Positions 9,364 to 20,112 of a DNA stretch of 64,000 nucleotides are shown one piece after another. Position numbers and translations under genes: made by a program. Source of the DNA: Minwuia thermotolerans (GTDB lineage: Bacteria; Pseudomonadota; Alphaproteobacteria; Minwuiales; Minwuiaceae); NCBI GenBank assembly GCA_021604565.1, contig BQJF01000014.1, positions 1-64,000 on the forward strand, written 5' to 3'. The first letter of the stretch is position 1; each line of letters begins with the position of its first letter. The notes beneath the pieces are model-generated. The model was not told the origin of the DNA. It searched no databases and worked only from the letters and a program-made list of their open reading frames with translations.

Positions 9364-12300
9364 TCAGACCGAGAAATACTTCGCCTGCGGGTGCAGCACG
9401 ACGATGGCTGAGGTCGATTGCTCCGGATGCAACTGGCCTTCCTCCGCCATCTCGACGCCGATGGCCGAGGCCCCGACGAGGTCCAGGATCGCGGCCTGAT
9501 CCTCCAGATTCGGACAGGCCGGATAACCGAAGGAATAGCGGGAGCCGCGATAGCCTTGCTTGAGCATGGCATGCGGGTCCGTCGCGTCCTCCGACCCGAA
9601 GCCTAGCTCCGAGCGGATGCGGGCATGGACCATCTCCGCCATCGCCTCCGCCATCTCGACCGACAGGCCGTGCAGGTAGAGATAGTCCTGGTACTTGTCC
9701 TGCGCGAACCATTCCCGTGCCACGTCGGAGGCGCGGGTGCCCATGGTGACAAGCTGCAGGCCGATCACGTCCCGGCGTCCCGTCTCCGCCTCCGGATAGA
9801 AGTCGGCAATGCAGAGCCCCCCTTCCCGGTTCTGCCGAGGCAGGGAGAAGCGGGCGACTTCCTTCTCCGACTCCGGGTCAAACAGCACCAGATCGTCGCG
9901 CTCGCTGGCGGCGGGCCAGTAACCGTACGCCGCCTTGGGCGTCAGGATTTTCTCCTCCCGGCAGCGCGCCAGCATCTGATGCATGATCGGGCGGACCTCA
10001 CGCTCCGCCCATTTCCGATAGTCCTCCCGGTCGCGCCCGGCTTTGCGGAAGCCCCACTGGAACTGGTACAGCATGGTCTCGTTCAGATAGGGCAACAGCG
10101 CACGGGGATCGACGTGATCGATGCGACGCCCGCCCCAGAACGGCGGTTTCGGCGGCACGTGATCCTGATGCAGTTCTGCCCGTCGCAGGCTGATCTCCTC
10201 GAAATCCACCGGCCGGGTCACACCTTCGGAGGGGCGACCGACGGCCTTGCGGGAGGAGGGCCGTGCCGCGCGGGTCTCCGACGCTGAGGCAACATGGTCG
10301 TCGAACGTCTTCGTGCCGATCAGGTCCATCATCTTCAGGCCGTCGAAGGCATCGCGGGCATAGGCAACCCGCTGTCCGCCATAGGCTGCCAGACAATCCT
10401 GCTCGACATACTTCCGGGTCAGGGCCGCGCCGCCGAGGATGACCGGAATATCCAGCCCCTCTGTCGCCATCTGCTGCAGGTTCTCCCGCATGATGACGGT
10501 GGATTTCACCAGCAGGCCCGACATGCCGATGGCGTCGGCCTTCTCCGCCTTCGCCGCATCGACGATGTTGTTCAGCGGCTGCTTGATCCCGAGATTGATG
10601 ACCCGATAGCCGTTGTTGGTCAGGATGATGTCGACGAGGTTCTTGCCGATGTCATGCACGTCGCCCTTCACGGTAGCGAGGACGATGGTGCCCTTCTCCT
10701 GCCCCTCGATCTTCTCCATGTGCGGTTCAAGATGCGCCACCGCGGCCTTCATGACCTCGGCGGAGCGCAGCACGAATGGCAACTGCATCTTGCCCGCACC
10801 GAACAGTTCACCCACGACCTTCATGCCGCCAAGCAGGATGTTGTTGATGATGTCGAGCGGCGGATGGGTCTTCATGGCGGTGTCGAGGTCGTCGGTCAGC
10901 CCCTGCCCGTCACCGTCGATGATCCGGTCCTTGAGCTGCTCCTCGACCGTCTCCGCCCGCTGCTTCACGGTCTTGGCGACCTTGCGGTCCTGGAACAGTT
11001 CCATGAAGGCTTCAAGAGGGTCGTAGCCTTCGGCACGGCGGTCGAAGATCAGGTCTTCCGCGGCCTTCACCTCGGCCTCCGGGATCTGGTGCAGCGGCAC
11101 GATCTTCGATGCATGCAGGATCGCGGAGTTCAGCCCCCGCTTCATCGCATGGTCGAGAAAGACCGAGTTCAGCACATGGCGCGCCGCAGCGTTCAGGCCG
11201 AAAGAGATATTGGAGAGGCCCAGCAGGATCTGGCAGTCGGGCAGCTCCTTCGATATCTGCTCGATGGCGTCCAGGGTCCAGAGGCCCAGCTTCCGGTCAT
11301 CCTCGTTGCCCGTGCAGATGGTGAAGGTCAGCGGGTCGATGATCAGGTCACTGGCAGGCAGGCCGTGCCGGTTGACGGCGATATCATGCAGCCGTTTCGC
11401 AACGCGCAGCTTGTCCTCCGCCCGCTTGGCCATGCCGTCCTCGTCGATGGTCAGGGCGATCATGGCGGCCCCGAAACGGCGCGCGAGGCCCAGCCGTGCG
11501 TCAGCCGGTTCTTCCCCGTCCTCGAAGTTGCAGGAATTGATGATCGCCTTGCCGCCATAGAGCTTCAGGGCATGCTCCAGCACCGGCAGTTCAGTGGAGT
11601 CGATCACCACTGGTGCCGTCAGACTGCCCCGCATGCGCGACAGCAGGGCCGTCATGTCGGCGATCTCGTCGCGCCCGACGTAGGCGGCGCAGAGATCGAT
11701 GGCGTGACTGCCTTCGCCCTCCTGATCGCGGCCCATGGCAACACAGGCGTCGTAGTTCTCTGCTGCCTGAAGTTCCCGGAACTTGCGCGAGCCGTTGGCG
11801 TTGCAGCGTTCCCCGATGGCCAGCACCGCGTTTTCCTGTCGCAGCGGCGTCTGGGTGAACAGGGACGCGATGGACGGCGTCCATTCCGGCGTGCGCGGAG
11901 CCGGTTCAGGGCGACGGCGATTGCGTCCGAGATCGCCCAGCATCCGGTCCAGCGCCTGGATATGTTCCGGCGTGGTGCCGCAGCAGCCGCCGATCAGGTT
12001 GACGCCATGATCCGTTACGAAGCGGCGCAGCCATTCGGCCAGTTCGTCCGGGCGCAGGGGATAGACCGTCTCCCCGTCGATCAGTTCCGGCAGTCCGGCG
12101 TTCGGCTGCACCGTGATCGGCACATCCACGCTTTCCGAGAGGAAGCGGACATGCTCCATCATCTCCTTCGGGCCGGTGGCGCAGTTCAGACCGATGGCAT
12201 CAACGCTCATCGCCTTCAGGATGGTCGCGGCGGCAGCGATATCCGCACCCACCAGCATCGTTCCCGTGGTCTCGACAGTGACCTGGACGATCACCGGCAC

Positions 12301-12852
12301 ATCGACACCGGCAGCCTTGCGCGCGTCCTTCGCACCGTTCACCGCAGCCTTGATCTGCAGCGGATCCTGGCAAGTCTCGATCAGGATGCCGTCGACCCCG
12401 CCGGAGATCAGCCCGTCTGCCTGCAGGCGATAGGCCGCCTCCAGATCGTCATAGGCAATGTGACCAAGGCTCGGCAGCTTGGTTCCGGGACCGATGGAGC
12501 CGAGCACATAGCGACGGACACCATCGGAGGCCCGGGCCTCATCCACCACTTCCCGCGCCAGCCGTGCGGCGCGCTGGTTGAGGTCGAACGCCTCATCGGT
12601 CAGGTCGAACTCGCCCAGCGTGATGGGCGACGCGCCGAAAGTATTGGTCTGGATGATGTCGGAGCCGGATTCGACGTAGCCGCGATGGATCTCCCGCACG
12701 ATGTCGGGCCGGGTCCGGTTCAGGATCTCGGTGCAGTTCTCCTGTCCGCCGTAATCAACCTCGATGTCCAGTCCCATGGCCTGCACACGGCTGCCCATGG
12801 CGCCGTCACAGAGCAGGACGTCACTCTTCAGAGCCTCGATCAGATCACTCAT
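9364..12852 (-). CDS. metH: Cobalamin-dependent methionine synthase
   Basis: The 1162-residue protein carries all MetH modules. An N-terminal homocysteine-binding barrel has the zinc cysteines (GLNCATGP and GGCCGTTPEHI, the latter near residue 287). A pterin (methyltetrahydrofolate) barrel covers about 350-620, a helical cap about 640-730, and the cobalamin domain has DVHDIGKN near 733-740, whose histidine is the lower cobalt ligand. The C-terminal AdoMet reactivation domain (about 870-1162) is complete. It transfers methyl from methyl-THF to homocysteine. The start at 12852 overlaps the metF stop by four bases (ATGA), showing coupling. The frame is open upstream, but that part is metF in another frame. 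Confidence 0.98.
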   Translation of the reverse strand: MSDLIEALKSDVLLCDGAMGSRVQAMGLDIEVDYGGQENCTEILNRTRPDIVREIHRGYVESGSDIIQTNTFGASPITLGEFDLTDEAFDLNQRAARLAREVVDEARASDGVRRYVLGSIGPGTKLPSLGHIAYDDLEAAYRLQADGLISGGVDGILIETCQDPLQIKAAVNGAKDARKAAGVDVPVIVQVTVETTGTMLVGADIAAAATILKAMSVDAIGLNCATGPKEMMEHVRFLSESVDVPITVQPNAGLPELIDGETVYPLRPDELAEWLRRFVTDHGVNLIGGCCGTTPEHIQALDRMLGDLGRNRRRPEPAPRTPEWTPSIASLFTQTPLRQENAVLAIGERCNANGSRKFRELQAAENYDACVAMGRDQEGEGSHAIDLCAAYVGRDEIADMTALLSRMRGSLTAPVVIDSTELPVLEHALKLYGGKAIINSCNFEDGEEPADARLGLARRFGAAMIALTIDEDGMAKRAEDKLRVAKRLHDIAVNRHGLPASDLIIDPLTFTICTGNEDDRKLGLWTLDAIEQISKELPDCQILLGLSNISFGLNAAARHVLNSVFLDHAMKRGLNSAILHASKIVPLHQIPEAEVKAAEDLIFDRRAEGYDPLEAFMELFQDRKVAKTVKQRAETVEEQLKDRIIDGDGQGLTDDLDTAMKTHPPLDIINNILLGGMKVVGELFGAGKMQLPFVLRSAEVMKAAVAHLEPHMEKIEGQEKGTIVLATVKGDVHDIGKNLVDIILTNNGYRVINLGIKQPLNNIVDAAKAEKADAIGMSGLLVKSTVIMRENLQQMATEGLDIPVILGGAALTRKYVEQDCLAAYGGQRVAYARDAFDGLKMMDLIGTKTFDDHVASASETRAARPSSRKAVGRPSEGVTRPVDFEEISLRRAELHQDHVPPKPPFWGGRRIDHVDPRALLPYLNETMLYQFQWGFRKAGRDREDYRKWAEREVRPIMHQMLARCREEKILTPKAAYGYWPAASERDDLVLFDPESEKEVARFSLPRQNREGGLCIADFYPEAETGRRDVIGLQLVTMGTRASDVAREWFAQDKYQDYLYLHGLSVEMAEAMAEMVHARIRSELGFGSEDATDPHAMLKQGYRGSRYSFGYPACPNLEDQAAILDLVGASAIGVEMAEEGQLHPEQSTSAIVVLHPQAKYFSV

Positions 12853-13772
12853 GCCCGCGCCGATGCCTCCGTCCCCGAAAGCGCAATCCGGTCGCCGGTC
12901 TGCGCCACGTCGATACGGCGACAGACCTCCGTCACCATGTCGGCCTGATTCAGGGTATAGAAATGGAAGCCTGGAACGCCGTGCCGGACCAGTCGCTGAC
13001 ACAGTTCCGCGGCCAGATCGACGGCCACTCGCTGGCGATCCCTGCGGTTCTCGCCCGCTGCCCCGATCCGGCGCACGACGAAATCGGGAATGGCCGCACC
13101 GCATCCGGCAGCAAAGCGCCGCAGTTGCTCCAGATCGCGGATCGGCAGGATGCCAGGCAGGATCGGTTGCCAGATGCCACGAGCGGTCGCCGCATCGCGG
13201 AACCTCAGATAGGCATCCGCGTCGAAGAAGAACTGCGTGATGGCGCGGCTGGCACCGGCATCGAACTTGGACTTCAGGTTGTCCAGGTCGGCGGCGATGT
13301 CGCGCGAGTCAGGATGAACCTCCGGGTAGGCAGCGACGGAAATGTCGAAGTCATGAATCCGCCGCAGGCCGCCCACCAGATCGGCGGCATTGGAATATCC
13401 GTCCGGGTGCGGGCGGTAGGACGTGTCGCCGTTCTGCGGATCGCCGCGCAGGGCAACGATGCGGCTGACACCGGCGGCCAGATAGTCGCGGGCCACCGCG
13501 TCCACCGTTGCCTTCGACTGGGCCACGGCGGTCAGGTGCGCGGCCCCCTGCCAGCCGGTTGCGCCGGCGACAGCCTGAATGGTTTCCAGCGTGCCTGTCT
13601 GGGTCGTTCCCCCCGCACCATAGGTGACCGAGAAGAAGGCCGGTGCCGTGGTCGCAAGCTCCCGCGCGATACGGGGCAGCTTTGCCGCCCCCTGCTCGGT
13701 CTTTGCCGGAAAGAACTCCAGCGAGATTTCCAGCGCAGGTCCGCTGGCGACATTCTTCATCAACATGCTCAT
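12849..13772 (-). CDS. metF: Methylenetetrahydrofolate reductase
   Basis: The 307-residue FAD enzyme reduces 5,10-methylene-THF to 5-methyl-THF, the substrate of the adjacent MetH. Typical landmarks are ISLEFFPAKTEQG near residue 16, SVTYGAGGTT near 48, IVALRGDPQN near 104, and QFFFDADAYLRF near 180. Length fits the family (E. coli MetF is about 296). The ATG at 13772 overlaps the stop of the upstream regulator by four bases (ATGA), and its stop overlaps metH in the same way, so three genes are read as one coupled operon. Confidence 0.97.
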   Translation of the reverse strand: MSMLMKNVASGPALEISLEFFPAKTEQGAAKLPRIARELATTAPAFFSVTYGAGGTTQTGTLETIQAVAGATGWQGAAHLTAVAQSKATVDAVARDYLAAGVSRIVALRGDPQNGDTSYRPHPDGYSNAADLVGGLRRIHDFDISVAAYPEVHPDSRDIAADLDNLKSKFDAGASRAITQFFFDADAYLRFRDAATARGIWQPILPGILPIRDLEQLRRFAAGCGAAIPDFVVRRIGAAGENRRDRQRVAVDLAAELCQRLVRHGVPGFHFYTLNQADMVTEVCRRIDVAQTGDRIALSGTEASARA

Positions 13773-14719
13773 GCCTCTTGATCCCCGGCAGCGCGGGTGG
13801 CGGACCAGAGTCCGACCGTCAGCGTCCTGCCCGGCAGGTGAAGGGTGTGTTCGGGTGTCAGGCCGGCTTCAGCGAACCAGGCCCGGATTTCCGCGTCGCC
13901 AAAGCCGAGGCGCCGGTGTGCGTGATCGCTGCGCAGGTCCTCCAGCGCGTGCGGCAGGAAGTCGACGACGACCAGCCGTCCGCCAGACTTCAGCATCGAC
14001 GCGGCAACGGCGACAAGCTGGCGCGGTTCGTCCATGAAGTGCAGGACCTGATGCGCGGTGACCAGATCGAAACTGCCCGGCGCGAAGGGCAGACGCAGGA
14101 TGTCGCCCTGCCGGACCTGCACGTGCTGGTGCTCCGGAGTATCCAGTGCCGCCCTGGCGATGGATAGCATCTCCGGGTTCAGGTCAACGCCGACCGCACG
14201 TTCAACGCGCCCGGAAAGGACGGAGAGCAGCCGACCGGTGCCCGTGCCAAGGTCCAGCATGTCGTCGATGTCGTCGGTGCCCAGAACTGCATGCAGCGCG
14301 GTCTCCACTTCACGTTCGCTGACATGCAGCTTCCGCACCTCGTCCCAACGGGCGGCGTTGCGGCTGAAATAGTCCTGGGCACGCGCGGCGCGCTGTTGGC
14401 GGACACTGTCCAGGCGCACCAGTTCGGTGGCGAGATCGGGATCACCCTGTTCGATCAGGTCGTCCAGCGCGCTGGCCAGAACAGCGTGTGCACCGTCGAG
14501 GGAGAGCCGGTAGTAGACCCAGGCCCCTTCCCGCGCACGCTCCAGCAGTCCGGCATCACAGAGCAGCTTCAGATGGCGCGAAACCCGCGGCTGGCTCTGG
14601 CCGAGGATCCAGACCAGTTCCGACACCGTCAGCTCCGAGCGGCGGCAGAGCGCCAGCAGCTTGAGCCGGGTCTCGTCACTCGCCGCCTTCAGCGCCAGCA
14701 CCAGATCTGCCATCGGCAT
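13769..14719 (-). CDS. ArsR-family regulator fused to a SAM-dependent methyltransferase domain (SahR-like)
   Basis: The 316-residue protein joins an ArsR winged helix (about residues 1-90; recognition region LGQSQPRVSRHLKLLCDAGLLE) to a class I methyltransferase fold (about 110-310; motif I MLDLGTGTGR, motif II VGVDLNPEML). Regulators of this architecture next to methionine-cycle genes are known as SahR, which responds to S-adenosylhomocysteine. Here it heads the coupled operon with metF and metH, which supports that role. I use the ATG at 14719 because the ArsR domain begins there; an in-frame ATG at 14803 would add 28 residues without family similarity. It probably autoregulates the operon. 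The effector is inferred. Confidence 0.88.
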   Translation of the reverse strand: MPMADLVLALKAASDETRLKLLALCRRSELTVSELVWILGQSQPRVSRHLKLLCDAGLLERAREGAWVYYRLSLDGAHAVLASALDDLIEQGDPDLATELVRLDSVRQQRAARAQDYFSRNAARWDEVRKLHVSEREVETALHAVLGTDDIDDMLDLGTGTGRLLSVLSGRVERAVGVDLNPEMLSIARAALDTPEHQHVQVRQGDILRLPFAPGSFDLVTAHQVLHFMDEPRQLVAVAASMLKSGGRLVVVDFLPHALEDLRSDHAHRRLGFGDAEIRAWFAEAGLTPEHTLHLPGRTLTVGLWSATRAAGDQEA

Positions 14720-14810
14720 GCTGCCTGCCGTCCTGGGCGCCAGCGGCGCAGGCGACGGCGTGACGTTTCCGGCATCCAGCCTGATATGTCTCTGCTCAAC
14801 CATGAAATCA

Positions 14811-14834
14811 GGATATGCACATTTCTTTATATTC
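14811..14834 (-). promoter_or_regulatory. Candidate SahR-type operator/promoter, AT-rich imperfect palindrome
   Basis: Upstream of the regulator-metF-metH operon, this AT-rich patch in GC-rich surroundings contains GATAT and ATATT half-sites in inverted order around CTTTATAT. It is the only strongly AT-rich segment between the divergent regulator and mlaC starts. Placement and symmetry fit an autoregulatory operator, but the match to any published SahR consensus is from memory and should be treated as weak. If translation starts at 14803, the site abuts the start. Confidence 0.35.
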
Positions 14835-14986
14835 ACAAGGGCAATCCTGTGACCCCAGCGCGACAGATCCGTTGCACCGGGCTTCCCATGTGACCGCTGG
14901 TACGTCTCACGGCCTCGCAGACCTTGACCTGACAGACCGGTTCGACGTTTCATCCGGCCCAGAACGGATCAGGGAATCATCAGACC

Positions 14987-15592
14987 ATGACTCGAAATGC
15001 TCTCACTCGGCCGCTGGCAATGCTGTTCATGGCATTTGCGCTGTTTGCCACGGCACCGGCCATGTCCGCAGAAACGCCGAAGCAGATGGTGGAGCGGCTG
15101 GGCGGAACGGCTGTCGCCATCCTGGCCGACCCTGATGTCGAAGCGGAGGAGAGGACAAGGAAGTTCGCGGATCTGTTCTCCCGCGGCTTCGACCTGCCGC
15201 TGGTTGCCCGCATCGTGCTCGGTCGTTACTGGCGGGTGGCGACGCCGGAGCAGAAGGCCGAGTACGTCAGCCTGTTCGAGGACTATGTGATCAACACCTA
15301 TGCGAACCGTCTGAATTCCTATGCCGGTCAGACCCTGCGCATCACCGGCGCCAATCCGATCAGCGACAACGAAACGATGGTGAGTTCGATGATCGAGCAG
15401 CCAAAGGGCGAGCCGGTGAAGGTCGACTGGCGCGTGCTGGACCGCGGCGGCGAACTGAAGATCGTCGATGTGCTGGTGGAAGGTGTCAGCATGGCGATCA
15501 GCCAGCGCTCGGAATTCGGCGCGGTGATTGCCAACAACGGCGGCGATGTCGAGGCCCTGCTGGTCAGGCTGCGCGCCCAGAACAGCAGATAG
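14987..15592 (+). CDS. MlaC/Ttg2D-family phospholipid-binding periplasmic protein
   Basis: The 201-residue exported protein has a signal peptide (MTRNALTRPLAMLFMAFALF..., cleavage probably after APAMSA, about residue 27). The mature part matches the MlaC fold: FADLFSRGFDLPLVARIVLGRYWR, then TPEQKAEYVSLFEDYVINTYANRL. MlaC carries phospholipid between the outer-membrane MlaA complex and the inner-membrane MlaFEDB transporter to keep outer-membrane asymmetry. Here no mlaA, D, E or F gene is adjacent, so it is an orphan and could also serve a hopanoid or other lipid transporter. It is divergent from the methionine operon and 33 bases upstream of the sirtuin gene. Confidence 0.87.
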   Translation: MTRNALTRPLAMLFMAFALFATAPAMSAETPKQMVERLGGTAVAILADPDVEAEERTRKFADLFSRGFDLPLVARIVLGRYWRVATPEQKAEYVSLFEDYVINTYANRLNSYAGQTLRITGANPISDNETMVSSMIEQPKGEPVKVDWRVLDRGGELKIVDVLVEGVSMAISQRSEFGAVIANNGGDVEALLVRLRAQNSR

Positions 15593-15625
15593 CCCCTGGG
15601 CTTCCGGGAAGGGGGAGGCATGGCC

Positions 15626-16390
15626 ATGGAAGGTTTCGCCAGTGCGGACGACGTTGCCGCACTCCAGACCCTGATCAGGGATGCCGACCGGATCGTGTTC
15701 TTCACCGGGGCGGGAATTTCCACCGAGTCCGGCATACCCGATTTCCGCAGTCCCGGCGGCCTGTGGACCAAGAACCAGCCCATCGATTTCGGTGACTTCA
15801 TCGCGCGGGAGGACATGCGCCGCGAGTCCTGGCGGCGCAAGTTCGCCATGGAGGAGACCTTCGCCAGTGCCGCGCCCAACCGGGGCCACCGGGCCGTGGA
15901 GAAGCTGATCCGCGACGGCAAGGCGAGCGCCATCATCACCCAGAACGTGGACGGCCTGCATCAGGCCAGCGGCGTGCCGGACGAAAAGGTGATCGAGCTG
16001 CACGGCAATTCCACCTATGCCACCTGCCTGGATTGCGGGTTGCGGCACGAACTGGACCTGATCCGCAAGCACTTCGAGGCTGATGGCACCCTGCCCCACT
16101 GCATGAACTGCGGCGGCATCGTGAAGACGGCCACCATTTCCTTCGGACAGAGCATGCCGATCGCGGAGATGGAGCGGGCAGAACAGGAAACGCTGGCCGC
16201 CGACCTCTGCATCGTTCTCGGATCCTCGCTGGTGGTCTATCCTGCCGCCGGGTTCCCGAGACTGGCGAAGGAAAATGGTGCCGGGCTCGTCATCCTCAAC
16301 CGCGACCCCACCGACCTGGACCGCTTTGCCGATCTGGTGCTGAACGCGGAGATCGGGCCGACCCTCGGCACCGCCGTCAATGTCAACTGA
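15626..16390 (+). CDS. SIR2-family NAD-dependent protein deacylase
   Basis: This 254-residue sirtuin has the NAD-binding GAGISTESGIPDFRS motif (residues 28-42), TQNVDGLH (about 105-112), the catalytic H126 in ELHGN, and four zinc cysteines at 134, 137, 159 and 162. It would remove acetyl or longer acyl groups from protein lysines using NAD+. GGGGGAGG is only one base before the ATG at 15620 but seven before the ATG at 15626, so 15626 is chosen. The 3' end overlaps a GNAT acetyltransferase gene by 11 bases, giving an acetylation/deacetylation pair. Its type is close to CobB-like class II/III sirtuins. Confidence 0.94.
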   Translation: MEGFASADDVAALQTLIRDADRIVFFTGAGISTESGIPDFRSPGGLWTKNQPIDFGDFIAREDMRRESWRRKFAMEETFASAAPNRGHRAVEKLIRDGKASAIITQNVDGLHQASGVPDEKVIELHGNSTYATCLDCGLRHELDLIRKHFEADGTLPHCMNCGGIVKTATISFGQSMPIAEMERAEQETLAADLCIVLGSSLVVYPAAGFPRLAKENGAGLVILNRDPTDLDRFADLVLNAEIGPTLGTAVNVN

Positions 16391-16826
16391 GCCGTCCGGC
16401 AGCGATGCAATCCGCCCTTACCGGACCAGCGACCGCGATCAGGTCATCGAACTCTGGAACGCCTGCGGCCTGACAAGACCCTGGAACGATCCGGCAGCGG
16501 ACATTCAGCGTTCGCTGGATACGGCTACTTCGGAGCTGTTCATCCAGCAGGAAGCGGATCGCATCATCGGGACCCTGATGGTCGGATACGACGGCCACCG
16601 TGGATGGATGTACTACCTGGCTGCCGATCCCGCACAGCGCGGCAAGGGCATCGCGAAGGCCCTGGTTGCAGTGGCGGAGGATTTCCTGCGCGACCAGGGC
16701 TGTCCCAAGGTCGAACTGATGGTACGCACCACCAATACGGCGGCGCTGGGGTTCTATGATCGTCTGGGCTACGAGGCGCAGGAGGTCACGGTGCGCGCGA
16801 AGTGGCTGAACGGGAACACGCAATAG
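16380..16826 (+). CDS. GNAT-family N-acetyltransferase (YpeA-like)
   Basis: This 148-residue GNAT protein has the acetyl-CoA pyrophosphate loop in LAADPAQRGKGIAKALV (motif A, about residues 81-97) and the later NTAALGFYDRLGYE motif (about 118-131). The length and sequence match the YpeA group of uncharacterised acetyltransferases. It starts inside the end of the sirtuin gene (11-base overlap), so both are made from one message. Either it acetylates proteins that the sirtuin deacetylates, or the sirtuin controls this enzyme; neither has been shown. Its substrate is unknown. Confidence 0.88.
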   Translation: MSTEPSGSDAIRPYRTSDRDQVIELWNACGLTRPWNDPAADIQRSLDTATSELFIQQEADRIIGTLMVGYDGHRGWMYYLAADPAQRGKGIAKALVAVAEDFLRDQGCPKVELMVRTTNTAALGFYDRLGYEAQEVTVRAKWLNGNTQ

Positions 16827-16851
16827 CCGGTTCCGCCAGGCGGACGACTGC

Positions 16852-18981
<2,130 letters not shown>

Positions 18982-19017
18982 GGGGCGAAGCCTATCGCAT
19001 CACCCGATGCTGCGTCA

Positions 19018-19332
19018 TCAGCCGCCGCTCTGGTCGCCTGCGGCCAGGGCAGCAAGTTCACGACGCATGCGCGTGGCCAGATCGTCCTCTTCCGGCTCGT
19101 CACGCTCCACATGGCGCTGGTAGCTGGCGATCAGGGCGTCACCGAGTTCCTTGGTGCTGACCTTCTCGTCCGCGATCTCACGCAGGGCGACCACCGGGTT
19201 CTTGTCGTTGTCGCGCTCGACCAGGATCTCGGAGCCACTCGAGATCGCGCGGGCGCGCTGGGCGGCCAGCAGCACGAGGTCGAAACGGTTCGAAACCTTG
19301 TCGATACAATCTTCAACGGTAACGCGGGCCAT
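19018..19332 (-). CDS. rpoZ: RNA polymerase omega subunit
   Basis: The 104-residue protein starts [20 protein letters not shown], the usual omega N-terminus, and contains the conserved RARAI and [14 protein letters not shown] segments. Omega stabilises the beta' subunit and helps ppGpp sensing. A GGAGG site precedes the ATG. It is followed by the relA/spoT homologue on the same strand, the rpoZ-spoT order seen in many proteobacteria, which links alarmone production and its RNA polymerase target. The C-terminal tail is acidic and variable. Confidence 0.96.
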   Translation of the reverse strand: MARVTVEDCIDKVSNRFDLVLLAAQRARAISSGSEILVERDNDKNPVVALREIADEKVSTKELGDALIASYQRHVERDEPEEDDLATRMRRELAALAAGDQSGG

Positions 19333-19380
19333 GAAGGCACCTCCGGCACAGGTTGCGCAATTCTGGAAAGATCAGGGTCT

Positions 19381-19923
19381 CTAACGGCTAGCTGCCGCGC
19401 CTGCAACTTCTTTTTCGGCCTGCAGCAGGCTCACACCGCTCGCGTCGGCAATCTGAAGCATGTCGGCTGCGGTCCGACCGGAAACCGGATGCCGCCAGTG
19501 CGGCGCCACTTCCTGCAGGGGCAACAGCACGAACGCGCGGTCAGCCATCCGCGGATGCGGCAGTTGCGGCACACCGTGGATACCGGTGGCACTGAGAACA
19601 CTTCCGCCATGGGCCAGCAGGTCCAGGTCGATCCACCGCGGTGCCCAGCGTTCCTGCCGCACGCGTCCGAACGACCATTCGATCTCGTGCAGGATCTGCA
19701 GCAACCGCCCCGGCTCCTCCGCCGTCTCCAGCCGGGCGACGCCGTTGACGTACCAGGGCTGCGGCGAGATGGACGGCGGGAACGGCGGTGTGACGTACCA
19801 GCGGGACCGCGCGGCGACATGCACACCGCGCGCCGACAGGCGCTCCAGCGCAGCCTCCAGCGTGTTCTCCGGCGGTCCGTAGTCGGGGTGTGGCAGGTTA
19901 CCGCCCAGTCCGATCAAGATCAT
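19381..19923 (-). CDS. folK: 2-amino-4-hydroxy-6-hydroxymethyldihydropteridine pyrophosphokinase
   Basis: This 180-residue HPPK transfers pyrophosphate from ATP to hydroxymethyl-dihydropterin in folate synthesis. Visible motifs are IGLGGNLPHPDYGPPENTLEAA at the N-terminus, QPWYVNGVARLET, the ATP/Mg segment RQERWAPRWIDLDLLAHG, and LPHPRMADRAFVLLPLQEVAP. The start at 19923 is set by a strong GGGAGG site five bases upstream; the frame stays open for another 33 codons with no family similarity. It lies 48 bases upstream of rpoZ on the same strand, so folK-rpoZ-rsh may be one transcript. Folate links it loosely to metF/metH. Confidence 0.95.
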   Translation of the reverse strand: MILIGLGGNLPHPDYGPPENTLEAALERLSARGVHVAARSRWYVTPPFPPSISPQPWYVNGVARLETAEEPGRLLQILHEIEWSFGRVRQERWAPRWIDLDLLAHGGSVLSATGIHGVPQLPHPRMADRAFVLLPLQEVAPHWRHPVSGRTAADMLQIADASGVSLLQAEKEVAGAAASR

Positions 19924-20112
19924 CCCGTCCTCCCGGCGCGCAGCCTGTTCACCCTGTCGGTCAGGCGTGGTTTTCACTGGCATTTCCAAGCCTTCCAGCC
20001 TATGCAGGGATAGCTCCGACAAAGGTCCTGAACCGGCTCGATTGCGCCATCAGGTGTCGCGATCCGGTGGAACGCGGAGCGCCATGGATAATTCATTGAA
20101 ACGGTTTTGCAA

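Noticed and set aside
10294-12948. 884-codon open frame opposite metH
   Set aside because: It is the antisense shadow of metH, with low-complexity His/Gln/Arg-rich translation and no ribosome site or motif.
14804-14986. SAM, SAH or cobalamin riboswitch upstream of the methionine operon
   Set aside because: No conserved riboswitch core could be recognised, and a protein regulator heads the operon.
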